DNA from: Pseudonocardia sp. ICBG1293
GTDB taxonomy: Bacteria; Actinomycetota; Actinomycetes; Mycobacteriales; Pseudonocardiaceae
DNA length: 64,000 bases
NCBI RefSeq assembly: GCF_020131355.1
Contig: NZ_JAHLEL010000047.1
Span: 186,001-250,000, forward strand
Reading direction: 5' to 3'
This document shows, piece after piece, positions 54,703 through 63,119 of this stretch (its first letter is position 1; each line of letters opens with the position of its first letter). The notes beneath the pieces are model-generated. The model worked only from the letters and a program-made list of their open reading frames with translations. It did not search any database and was not told the DNA's origin. The position numbers and the translations under genes are program-made.

Positions 54703-55051
54703 CCCGTCCCCGGATCGGGCGCGTCCGCGGGCGCTCCCGCTCCGACGGGCCTAGGGCGTGTCTCCTAAAGTGCGCAACCAGGTGACGATGGCCTTCAGTG
54801 CAACTCCGCCGCGGTAGGTCAGGGCGAGTTCGTCGTAGCGGGTCGCGAGGCCGCGCCACTGCTTGACCTCGCAGAACCCGCGTTCGACGACGTTGCGGCC
54901 GCGGTAGTCGACCCGGTCGAACGCCGGTGGTCGGCCGCCGCGTGTGCCGCGTCGTTTCCGGTGTCCCTGCTGGTCAGCCGGCTCCGGGATGACCGCGACG
55001 ATCCGTCGTCCGCGCAGGTGGGCGCGGATGGCGCGTGAGGAGTAGGCCTTA

Positions 55052-56031
55052 GAGGTCGCGCGGATTGGTCACAGCTTGGCCGCGGTCGAGTGTCTGGGGG
55101 CGAGGGCGGGTACGGGCCTGCCGATCATGAAGTTATCTACGCTTCGTGATCGTCTGGAGGCCGCGTGCCCACCCTGCCATCATGGCTGACCGAGCCGTTG
55201 TGGGACCAGTTCACCGCGCTGCTGCCTCATCGAGACGAGTTCGATCCCACCCATCCGCTGGGCTGCCATCGCCGCCGGATCGCGGATCGGATCGTGTTCG
55301 ACAAGCTCCTGCAGGTACTGCGGTTCGGCTGCTCGTATGAGGGCATCGCTGACAGCACCTGCTCGGCGACCACCATCCGCGATCGTCGTGACGAGTGGAT
55401 CAGGCTCGGGGTCTTCGCCCAGCTGCGTCGGATCGTCCTGGACGCCTACGACCGCATCGTCGGTCTGCTGCTGCACGACATCGCCGTCGATGGCGCCATC
55501 ACCAAGGCCCCCGGCGGCGGCGAGGTCGCCGGTCCGTCGCCGGTGGACCGGCGCAAACAGGGTATGAAACGTTCGGTGCTCGTCGAGGGATACGGCATCC
55601 CGCTGGGCCGAGTCCTGGCCGGAGCCAACCGGCACGACTCCCCGCTACTGGGCCCCACCCTCGACCGCCTCGATGCTCTCGGCCCGCTGCCCGACGACAT
55701 CACCGTGCACCTCGACGCCGGCTATGACTCCGGCAAGACCCGCGACACGCTGGCCGAACGAGGCCTGCACGGCGAGATCGCGCACAAGGGTGAGAAAGCG
55801 CCGATCCAGGCCACCCGCCGCTGGCACGTCGAGCGGACCAACGCTTGGCACAACAGCTTCAACCGGCTGCAGCGCTGCTACGAACGACGAGAAATCGTCG
55901 TCGACGCGTTCTTCGACCTCGCCGACACGATCGTCACACTCCGTAGCTTGATTCGGCAGGCCTGGACCACACACCGCTGGAACGCCCGACCTGCACGACG
56001 TCCATGATCACCAACCAATCCGCGCGACCTC
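55052..56031. mobile_element. IS5-family element nested in the IS427-like IS
   Basis: The terminal inverted repeats GAGGTCGCGCGGATTGGT are perfect over 18 bases. TTA is duplicated at 55049-55051 and 56032-56034. The element is 980 bases long and has one transposase gene. Confidence 0.85.
55165..56007 (+). CDS. IS5 family transposase
   Basis: The 280-residue transposase has a GTG start. The N-terminus is LPSWLTEPLWDQFTALLPHR, followed by HPLGCHRRRIADRIVFDKLL. The catalytic segments are LHDIAVDGAITKAPGGGEVA (first D), VHLDAGYDSGKTRDTLAERG (second D) and WHVERTNAWHNSFNRLQRCY (E). It resembles the transposase at 31104 (same motifs DGAITKAP and GYDSGKTRD) but is a different element. All catalytic residues are present. 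Confidence 0.9.
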   Translation: MPTLPSWLTEPLWDQFTALLPHRDEFDPTHPLGCHRRRIADRIVFDKLLQVLRFGCSYEGIADSTCSATTIRDRRDEWIRLGVFAQLRRIVLDAYDRIVGLLLHDIAVDGAITKAPGGGEVAGPSPVDRRKQGMKRSVLVEGYGIPLGRVLAGANRHDSPLLGPTLDRLDALGPLPDDITVHLDAGYDSGKTRDTLAERGLHGEIAHKGEKAPIQATRRWHVERTNAWHNSFNRLQRCYERREIVVDAFFDLADTIVTLRSLIRQAWTTHRWNARPARRP

Positions 56032-56682
56032 TTATCTGCGCGGACCCGCTCGGGTCGGGTCCGCGGTCGGCCCGGACCGACCCGTCCGACGCTCAGATGT
56101 GACATCAGGTGCGCGAACATCGGGGCGTCACCGGCCTGGCCAGGGCCGACCAGTACGACCAGCGGGCGGCCGTGTCCGTCAACGAGCTGGTGGATCTTCG
56201 TGCCGAGCCCTCCGCGGGAGCGGCCCAAGGCGTGATCGGGCGGCTCGATCAGCAGATTCTTGTAGTTCGATCCGGCCCCCTGTGTCTCGCTGCAGGGTCG
56301 CGGCGTGTTGGTGAGCGCGGATGATCGTCGAGTCGACCGACACGGCCCAGTCCACGAGACCGGCGGAGTCGGCATCGGCGAGCAGAGCTGCGAGAACCTG
56401 GTCCCAGGTGCCGTCACCGCAGTAGCGGCGGTGGCGTTTCCATAGGGTCTGCCACGGCCCGAACTCGACCGGGACATCACGCCAGGCCAGCCCGCAGCGG
56501 AACCGGTAGATGATCCCCTCGATCACTCTGCGGTGATCGGCGAACGGGCGCCCTGGCATCCCGTCCGACGAGGGCAGTAACGGCTCGAGTCGGTCCCACT
56601 GGGCATCGGTCAGGACGGCACGGCGCGACACCTACTGATCATCGCGCAGGCCCGACCAGCCGGGTTAGGAGACGCGCCCTAG

Positions 56683-58085
56683 TACTCCAGCCGCAGTTTG
56701 TGATGTTGATGTGCGCTAAGCTTCGATCTTGTGCAGGTGGAGGAGGATCTCGAGGCGTGGGCCGGTGGCCTGGATGGGCTGTTCGGGCTGGTGGCGGGCC
56801 GGTTCTTCCGGACGGAACCGCGGCGTCGGGCGCGGGCGTATGTGCGGGGGTTGTTGGCGCCGTTGGCGGGGAAGAACGGGTGGACGCTGGCCGAGGTCGC
56901 CGGTGACACGACTCCGGATGGGATGCAGCGGCTGCTCAACTCCGCGACCTGGGATGTCGACGGTGTCCGTGATGACCTGCGGGATTACGTCGTCGAGCAC
57001 CTCGGCGAGTCCGGTGGGGTGCTGATCGTCGATGAGACCGGGTTCCTGAAGAAGGGGACGAAGTCGGCGGGGGTGCAGCGCCAGTACTCGGGCACTGCCG
57101 GGCGGGTGGAGAACTGCCAGCTCGGAGTCTTCTGTGCCTATGCCACGAGCAAGGGCCGGACGTTGATCGACCGCGAGCTCTACCTGCCCAAGTCCTGGAC
57201 CGGTGATCGGGAACGCTGCCGAGCCGCGGCGGTGCCTGAGGAGATCGAGTTCGCCACCAAGGCCACGCTGGCCAAGGAAATGCTCGGCCGTGCCCTCGAT
57301 GCCGGGGTTCCCGCAGGATGGGTGACCGCGGACGAGGCATACGGGCAGGACTACAAGTTCCGCACCTGGTGCGAGCAGCGCCGGATCGGCTACGTCGTCG
57401 CGGTTCCGCGCAGCCAGTCCGTCCCGTTGTCCCTGGACGCCGACATCTGTCAGATCAGCGGCTCACGACGGGCCGACGACCTGGTCGCCCGCGCTCCCGG
57501 ACGGGCGTGGAAGCGCCGCTCAGCCGGTCCGGGTGTGAAGGGAGAACGCTTCTACGACTGGGCCGTGGCCTCGCTGTATCCGCCCGAGAACGCCCCGGCC
57601 GGATGGGGCCGATGGCTACTGGTCCGACGTCAGATCCTCACCGACACACAGCTCTCCGCCGGCGAGGAGCCCGATCTGGCCTACTACCTGTGCGCCGGCC
57701 CGCCCGGCACCACCGACGACGACCTCATCCGCGTCGCCGGCACGCGGTGGGCGATCGAGGAGTGCTTCCAGACCGCGAAGAACGAGGTCGGGCTCGACCA
57801 CTATCAAGTGCGGCGTTACGACGCCTGGTACCGCCACGTCACCCTGGCTATTCTCGCCCACGCCTACCTCTCGGTCACCGCGGCGATCGCCCCAAAAGAC
57901 CTGATCACGGGCTCATCCCGCTCACCCTCGCCGAGATCCGACGTCTCCTGGCACCTCTGATCCACATTCCCACCCAGGCGCCGTGCTGGGCCTGGTCGAC
58001 CTGGCGACGTCGCCACCAACACCGAGCCCGCGAAAGCCACTATCGACGACGAAGACAGCTCAGCTAACGAAGTGCGGCTGGAGTA
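56683..58085. mobile_element. IS701-like element
   Basis: The ends TACTCCAGCCGCA are inverted over 13 bases and CTAG flanks both sides (56679-56682, 58086-58089). The left CTAG is shared with the IS427-like element. The element is 1403 bases long and carries one transposase gene. Confidence 0.85.
56731..57960 (+). CDS. IS701 family transposase (possible -1 frameshift product to 58067)
   Basis: The zero-frame product has 409 residues: LLAPLAGKNGWTLAEVAGDT (N-terminal), LIVDETGFLKKGTKSAGVQR (first D), WVTADEAYGQDYKFRTWCEQ (second D) and RWAIEECFQTAKNEVGLDHY (E). After TAAIAPKD the C-terminus becomes atypical (SSRSPSPRS). A -1 shift at C_CCA_AAA (57891-57897) would instead give PDHGLIPLTLAEIRRLLAPL and a basic end (ESHYRRRRQLS, stop 58067), which is what IS701 transposases normally have. 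The gene may use programmed frameshifting or carry a one-base change there. Confidence 0.85.
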   Translation: MQVEEDLEAWAGGLDGLFGLVAGRFFRTEPRRRARAYVRGLLAPLAGKNGWTLAEVAGDTTPDGMQRLLNSATWDVDGVRDDLRDYVVEHLGESGGVLIVDETGFLKKGTKSAGVQRQYSGTAGRVENCQLGVFCAYATSKGRTLIDRELYLPKSWTGDRERCRAAAVPEEIEFATKATLAKEMLGRALDAGVPAGWVTADEAYGQDYKFRTWCEQRRIGYVVAVPRSQSVPLSLDADICQISGSRRADDLVARAPGRAWKRRSAGPGVKGERFYDWAVASLYPPENAPAGWGRWLLVRRQILTDTQLSAGEEPDLAYYLCAGPPGTTDDDLIRVAGTRWAIEECFQTAKNEVGLDHYQVRRYDAWYRHVTLAILAHAYLSVTAAIAPKDLITGSSRSPSPRSDVSWHL

Positions 58086-58099
58086 CTAGTTTGCAGATC

Positions 58100-59493
58100 A
58101 TGCCCGGTGCGCACTCACCCTCGGAGGACCGCGGTGGCGACCGCGGGATCCCGGTCAACCCCGTGTTCGCGGCGGAGCCGGTCGACATCCCCCGGTTCCG
58201 GATGCCCGACTCCGGCCTGCACCCCGAGATCGCCTACCAGGTGGTCCACGACGAGCTGATGCTCGACGGCAACGCCCGGCTGAACCTGGCCACGTTCGTG
58301 ACCACGTGGGCCGAGCCGCAGGCCGAGCGTCTGATGACCGAGTCCTTCGACAAGAACATGATCGACAAGGACGAGTACCCGCGGACCGCCGACCTGGAGC
58401 AGCGGTGCGTGCGGATGCTCGCCGACCTGTGGCACGCCCCCGACCCGGGCCGCGCGATCGGCTGCTCGACGACGGGGTCGTCGGAGGCCTGCATGCTCGG
58501 CGGCCTGGCCCTCAAGCGGCGCTGGCAGCACCGCCGCCGCGCCGAGGGGAAGCCGGTCGACCGGCCGAACATCGTGATGGGCGTGAACGTCCAGATCTGC
58601 TGGGACAAGTTCGCGAACTACTGGGACGTGGAGCCGCGGCTGGTCCGATGGAGGGTGACCGGCTGCACCTGGGCGTGGACGAGGCCGTCGCCCTCTGCGA
58701 CGAGAACACCATCGGCGTCGTGGCGATCCTGGGGTCCACGTTCGACGGCAGCTACGAACCGGTCGCGCAGCTGTGCGCCGCACTCGACGACCTGCAGGAA
58801 CGCACCGGGCTGGACGTGCCCGTCCACGTCGACGGCGCGTCGGGGGCGATGGTCGCGCCGTTCTGCGACCCGGAGCTGGAGTGGGACTTCCGGCTGCCAC
58901 GGGTGGCCTCGATCAACACCTCCGGGCACAAGTACGGGCTGGTGCATCCGGGCGTCGGGTGGGCGGTGTGGCGCGACACCGACGCGCTGCCCGAGGACCT
59001 GGTCTTCCGGGTGAACTACCTCGGCGGGGACATGCCGACGTTCGCCCTGAACTTCTCCCGTCCCGGCGGCCAGGTGATCGCCCAGTACTACACCTTCCTG
59101 CGCCTGGGCCGGGAGGGCTTCGCCCGCGTGCAGGGCACCTGCCGGGAGATCGCGACCGGGCTCGCCCGGCGGATCGAGGCGACGGGGGCGTTCCGGCTGC
59201 TCACCGACGGCTCGCAGCTGCCGGTGTTCGCGTTCACCGTCGCCGACGGGGAGCCGTTCTCGGTGTTCGACGTGTCGGCGGGGCTGCGCGAGACCGGCTG
59301 GCTGGTCCCGGCGTACACCTTCCCGAAGGATCGGGAGGACCTGGCGGCGCTGCGGATCGTGGTGCGCAACGGGTTCAGCCACGACCTGGCAGCGCTGCTG
59401 CTCGACGACCTGTCACGGGTGCTGGAGCGGCTGCGCCGCCAGACCGGACCCGTCCGGGGCAGCGAGGCCGCGGGCTTCGCGCACGGCACGTGA
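58100..59493 (+). pseudogene. Glutamate decarboxylase, frameshifted
   Basis: The N-terminal part (IPVNPVFAAEPVDIPRFRMP, TFVTTWAEPQAERLMTESFD, GCSTTGSSEACMLGGLALKR) breaks off at WDVEPRLVRW. The rest continues in another frame from MEGDRLHLGVDEAVALCDEN through the PLP-lysine site ASINTSGHKYGLVHPGVGWA to a normal C-terminus. Adding one C at GTCC/GATG (58645-58646) restores LVPMEGD. The intact enzyme would have about 465 residues and convert glutamate to GABA, giving acid resistance. Its start is only 11 bases from the IS701-like element, so the native promoter is gone. The stop overlaps the GTG of a sugar permease gene. Confidence 0.8.
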
Positions 59494-60366
59494 GCCGCAC
59501 CCGGCGGGACACCCGCACGGCCTACCTGCTGCTCGCACCCAGCCTGGTGGGTGTGGTGCTGTTCCTGCTGGCGCCGGTGCTGATCGTGCTGGGACTGGCG
59601 CTGTTCCGGTGGGACCTGGTCGGGCCGCTGCGCTTCGCCGGGCTCGACAACGTCGTCGACGTCGCGACCGACGGCCGGTTCGCCCGCTCGCTGCTGGTGA
59701 CGGCGTTCTTCGTGCTCATCGTGATCCCGGTGCAGACCGTCCTCGGCCTGGCGGCGGCGCTGCTGCTGGACCGCGGCCTGCCCGGCACGACGGTGTTCCG
59801 GGTGGTCTTCGTACTGCCGTGGATCTGCGCGCCGCTGGTCCTGGGCGTGGTGTGGCGGTGGATCCTGTCCCCCACCGACGGTGCGCTCAACGCGCTGCTC
59901 GGGGTGCGCATCGAGTGGCTGGCCGACCCGGTGCTGGCGCTGCCGTCGGTCGCGGCGGTGACCGCGTGGACCCAGGTCGGCTACGTCGCCCTGTTCTTCC
60001 TCGCCGGGCTGCGCGCGATCCCGGACACGATCGTCGAGGCGGCCCGGCTCGACGGGGCGTCGGCCTGGCAGCTGCTGTGGCGGATCCGGTTGCCGCTGTT
60101 GCGGCCCACCCTGTTCTTCGTGCTGGTCACCGGGGTCATCTCCAGCTTCCAGGTGTTCGACTCGGTGTACGCCCTCACCCCCAACGGGGGGGCCACGGGG
60201 TGTTACCGACGTCGTCGCCGGGCGGATCTACTACGAGGCGTTCGAGAACCGTGCGGTCGGGCAGGCCGCGGTGATGGCGGTGGTGTTGTTCGTGATCCTG
60301 GTGGCCGTGACCGTGGCCCAGCAGCGGTGGTTCGCCCGCCGCACGACCTACGAGCTCGACACGTGA
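59490..60366 (+). pseudogene. Sugar ABC transporter permease (MalF/UgpA type), frameshifted
   Basis: The first 230 codons encode a typical permease (AYLLLAPSLVGVVLFLLAPV, the EAA-loop EAARLDGASAWQLLWRIRLP, SFQVFDSVYALTPNGG). A run of seven G at about 60185-60191 then shifts the frame. With six G the protein continues PRGVTDVVAGRIYYEAFENR, has a last membrane helix (VMAVVLFVILVAVTVAQQRW) and stops at 60364-60366, 292 residues in all. It forms one half of the sugar importer with the next two genes. Either a mutation or an extra G in the sequence. Confidence 0.8.
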
Positions 60367-60418
60367 GGCGGGGCAGGCTCGTCGACGCGGCCTGCTGCTC
60401 GCGCTGCTCGTCGGCGCG

Positions 60419-61189
60419 GTGGCGACGCTGGCGCCGTTCGTGCTGAGCGTGACGACGGCGCTGAAGACGACCCGGCAGTTCGCGGCGACGCCGGTGCTGT
60501 CGCCGCCGGCCCCACCGACCGCCGAGAACATCGTGACCCTGTTCGGCCGCGACTACGACTTCGTGACCCCGATCGCGGTGACCGCGCAGGTCGTGGTCGT
60601 CGTCCTGGTGGGGCAGCTGCTGTTCTCGGTGCTCGCCGCCTACGCCTTCGCCCGGCTGGAGTTCCCGGGCCGCGACGCACTGTTCTGGGTGTTCCTGGGG
60701 ACCCTGATGGTGCCCCAGGCGGTGACGGTGATCCCGCTGTACCTGATGATGACCGGGGTGGGGCTGCGGAACACGTTCTGGGCGCTGGTGCTGCCCTACG
60801 TCCTCGGGTCGCCGTTCGCGATCTTCCTGCTGCGCGAGCACTTCCGGACCATCCCGCAGGACCTGATCGACGCCGCCCGGCTCGACGGCGCCGGGACGCT
60901 CGGGATCCTCCGGCACGTCGTCGTACCGGTGAGCCGGCCCATCCTCACGACGCTGGCGGTGATCACGGTGGTGACCCACTGGAACAACTTCCTCTGGCCG
61001 CTGGTGATCACCTCCGGACGGACCTGGCAGGTGATGACGGTCGCCACCGCGGGCCTGCAGACGCAGTACAACGGCAACTGGCCGGTCGTGATGGCCGCGA
61101 CGACGGTCGCGATCGTCCCGCTGATCGTGCTGTTCCTGGTGTTCCAGCGCAGCGTGGTCCGCTCGATCACGATCACGGGGTTCCGGTGA
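60419..61189 (+). CDS. Sugar ABC transporter permease (MalG/UgpE type), N-terminus out of frame
   Basis: The 256-residue frame begins MATLAPFVLSVTTALKTTRQ and continues with LLFSVLAAYAFARLEFPGRD, the EAA-loop DAARLDGAGTLGILRHVVVP and FLWPLVITSGRTWQVMTVAT. The expected first membrane helix (GLLLALLVGAVATLAPFV) lies just upstream in the same frame but without a start codon. The natural start, GTG 60363 overlapping the previous stop, is in another frame. A base is probably missing near 60388-60392. The intact gene would be 60363-61189. Confidence 0.8.
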   Translation: MATLAPFVLSVTTALKTTRQFAATPVLSPPAPPTAENIVTLFGRDYDFVTPIAVTAQVVVVVLVGQLLFSVLAAYAFARLEFPGRDALFWVFLGTLMVPQAVTVIPLYLMMTGVGLRNTFWALVLPYVLGSPFAIFLLREHFRTIPQDLIDAARLDGAGTLGILRHVVVPVSRPILTTLAVITVVTHWNNFLWPLVITSGRTWQVMTVATAGLQTQYNGNWPVVMAATTVAIVPLIVLFLVFQRSVVRSITITGFR

Positions 61190-62508
61190 GGCGCCGGGTC
61201 GGGGCCACCCTGGCGCTGGTCGGGGTGCTGCTGCTGACGGCGTGCTCACCGGCGTCCCGTTTCGACGAGTCCACCGGAGACGGCGGGGACGGGGTCACCA
61301 CGGTGACGCTGCGGCTGTGGGACACCCAGGTCGCGGCGGCCTACGAGCGCTCGTTCGCGGCGTTCTCGCAGGCCAACCCGGACATCCGGGTGCAGCTCGT
61401 GCAGGTGCCGTTCGAGGACTACTTCACCTCGCTGCCGCTGGACGTCGCCTCCGGCACCGCGACCGACGTCTTCTGGGTCAACTCGTCGAACTTCGGGGCG
61501 TTCGCCGACGCCGGGAAGCTGATCGACGTCGGTGCCGCGCTCGCCGACCAGCGCGCCGGCTGGGTGGACGCGGCGGCCGCGCAGTACACCCGCGGCGGCA
61601 CCCTGTGGGGCGTCCCGGCACTGACCGACGGGCGGATCGCCCTGTTCTACAACAAGGACCTGGTCCGGGCCACCGGGGTCGACCCGGCTGCGCTGCGCTG
61701 GGACCCGACCGACGCCGCGCGCGACACCCTGCTCCCCGCGGCGAGGCGGCTGACCGTCGACGCCGCCGGGCGCAGCGCGGGCACGCCCGGCTTCGACCCC
61801 GGCACGGTGCGCCGGTACGGCTTCAACGCCGCCCGCGACCTGCAGGCGATCTATCTCGACTTCCTCGGCTCGGCGGGCGGACGGCTCCAGGCCCCCGACG
61901 AGACCTTCGACTTCGCGACGCCCGCGGGCGAGCAGGCGTTCGGCTACCTGGTGAACATGATCAACAACGAGCGGGTGGCCCCCTCGGCCGCCGACACGAA
62001 CCAGAACCCGGACTTCAGCCGCGACCAGTTCCTGCAGGGCCGGATGGCGCTGTTCCAGAGCGGCACCTACAACCTCGCCAACGTGGCCGAGGGCGCGACG
62101 TTCGACTGGGGGATCGCGCCGATGGTCGAGGGACCGCAGGGCCGGGCCAGCGTGGTGTCGAGCATCGTCGCCGCCGGCAACGCCGACAGCCCGAGACGAC
62201 CGGAGATCCTGCGGGTGCTGCGCTGGCTGGGCTCGCCCGAGGGCGCCGCGCCGGTCGGTGACAGCGGCGCGGGCCTCCCCGCGGTGACCGCGGCCCAGCG
62301 CGGCTGGTTCGACCAGTGGGCGCGCCGGGGCGTCGACACCCGGGAGTTCGTCGCGGACGGGCCGACCGTCCCGGCCCCGGTCGGACCGAAGGTCGGGGCC
62401 GCCACCACGGCGATGGAGCCGTCGCTCGACGAGCTGTTCGCCGGACAGGTGCCGGTGGGCCGGGGGCTGCGGGCAGCGCAGGACATCGGCAACGCGGCGC
62501 TGCGCTGA
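61186..62508 (+). CDS. Sugar ABC transporter substrate-binding lipoprotein
   Basis: The 440-residue protein has a lipoprotein signal (LALVGVLLLTACSPAS, lipobox Cys about 20). A type-II extracellular binding fold follows: VTLRLWDTQVAAAYERSFAA, VDVASGTATDVFWVNSSNFG-like region, GVPALTDGRIALFYNKDLVR and MALFQSGTYNLANVAEGATF. This is the MalE/UgpB class for di- or oligosaccharides or glycerol phosphate. The GTG start overlaps the permease stop. No ATPase gene is adjacent; as in many actinobacteria a shared MsiK-like ATPase may serve. Confidence 0.85.
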   Translation: MRRRVGATLALVGVLLLTACSPASRFDESTGDGGDGVTTVTLRLWDTQVAAAYERSFAAFSQANPDIRVQLVQVPFEDYFTSLPLDVASGTATDVFWVNSSNFGAFADAGKLIDVGAALADQRAGWVDAAAAQYTRGGTLWGVPALTDGRIALFYNKDLVRATGVDPAALRWDPTDAARDTLLPAARRLTVDAAGRSAGTPGFDPGTVRRYGFNAARDLQAIYLDFLGSAGGRLQAPDETFDFATPAGEQAFGYLVNMINNERVAPSAADTNQNPDFSRDQFLQGRMALFQSGTYNLANVAEGATFDWGIAPMVEGPQGRASVVSSIVAAGNADSPRRPEILRVLRWLGSPEGAAPVGDSGAGLPAVTAAQRGWFDQWARRGVDTREFVADGPTVPAPVGPKVGAATTAMEPSLDELFAGQVPVGRGLRAAQDIGNAALR

Positions 62509-62554
62509 ACCCGGCGCTGCTACCGTCGCGGGTGCGCCCCCGATGGGCCCCGCC

Positions 62555-62604
62555 GGAAGGAGTCCTCGCCAGTCCCGCACGGGCCCGCGGGCGCAGCTCC
62601 TTCC
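62555..62604 (+). terminator. Hairpin after sugar transporter operon
   Basis: GGAAGGAG (62555-62562) pairs with CTCCTTCC (62597-62604), and the loop contains a secondary GGGCCCGCGGGC palindrome. It lies 46 bases after the stop of the binding-protein gene. It could end the operon or shape the leader of the VOC gene. Confidence 0.5.
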
Positions 62605-62645
62605 GTAGGTCGTTCGCGTGGTCCCCCTGTCCTCAGGAGACCTGT

Positions 62646-63032
62646 ATGACCTGCACGTTCAACCACACGATCATCGCCACCCGGGACCGGGAGGCCTCCG
62701 CCGCGTTCTACCGGCACGTCCTGGAGGCGGCGCAGGCCCCGTCCTGGGGCCCGTTCACGAACATCGCCCTCGACGGCGGTGTCCTCCTCCAGTTCGCCGA
62801 CCTGCCGCCCGACGCGGGGCCCGCGATCGCGCCCCAGCACTACGCGTTCCTCGTCGACGACGCCCTGTTCGACCGCGCGTACGCCCGGCTCGTCGCGGAC
62901 GGCGCGGAGCACTGGGCCGACCCGCAGCGCACCCGCCCCGGGGAGATCAACCACGGGCACGGCGGTCGTGGGGTGTACTTCCTCGACCCGGCCGGCCATT
63001 ACCTGGAGATGATCACCCGGCCCTATCTGTGA
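62646..63032 (+). CDS. VOC family protein
   Basis: The 128-residue protein has one VOC domain: FNHTIIATRDREASAAFYRH (metal His 6), VLEAAQAPSWGPFTNIALDG, APQHYAFLVDDALFDRAYAR (His) and RGVYFLDPAGHYLEMITRPY (Glu). The metal ligands H, H and E of the superfamily are present. The ligand or reaction is unknown. A SD AGGAGA precedes the ATG. Confidence 0.85.
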   Translation: MTCTFNHTIIATRDREASAAFYRHVLEAAQAPSWGPFTNIALDGGVLLQFADLPPDAGPAIAPQHYAFLVDDALFDRAYARLVADGAEHWADPQRTRPGEINHGHGGRGVYFLDPAGHYLEMITRPYL

Positions 63033-63038
63033 CGTCGC

Positions 63039-63076
63039 CACGGCCCGGCGCCGACAGGGCCCGGCCCGGCGCCGTG
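63039..63076. terminator. Bidirectional hairpin between convergent genes
   Basis: CACGGC...GCCGTG with inner CGGCGCCG palindromes forms a long GC hairpin just after the VOC stop and before the stop of the convergent gene at 63120. Confidence 0.5.
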
Positions 63077-63119
63077 ACGGCACCGGGCCGGGACCGGGTC
63101 GGGCACCGGGGTGCACTCG

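Larger units (their letters stand above)
54751..56631 (-). pseudogene. IS5-family (IS427-like) transposase, interrupted by another IS
   Basis: ORFA begins with GTG 56631 (SRRAVLTDAQWDRLEPLLPS, FRCGLAWRDVPVEFGPWQTL, SVDSTIIRAHQHAATLQRDT). ORFB follows after a +1 shift near 56275-56285 (SRGGLGTKIHQLVDGHGRPL). It breaks off at PERVRADK where the next IS is inserted (55052-56031), then resumes as AYSSRAIRAHLRGRRIVAVI and VERGFCEVKQWRGLATRYDE. Removing the insert and one TTA restores ADKAYSSRA exactly. The stop TAG lies in the CTAG target. Two overlapping frames joined by a ribosomal shift are typical of the IS427 group. Confidence 0.8.
54755..56678. mobile_element. IS427-like element split by a nested IS
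   Basis: The ends are GGCGTGTCTCCTAA and, inverted, GGCGCGTCTCCTAA, with CTAG on both sides (54751-54754, 56679-56682). Without the nested element (980 bases plus one TTA) it would be 941 bases. It carries the split transposase. Confidence 0.8.

Noticed and set aside
54751..56631. Sequencing error to explain the two-frame IS427-like transposase
   Set aside because: ORFA/ORFB overlap with a shift is a known property of this IS group, unlike the other frame breaks in the window.
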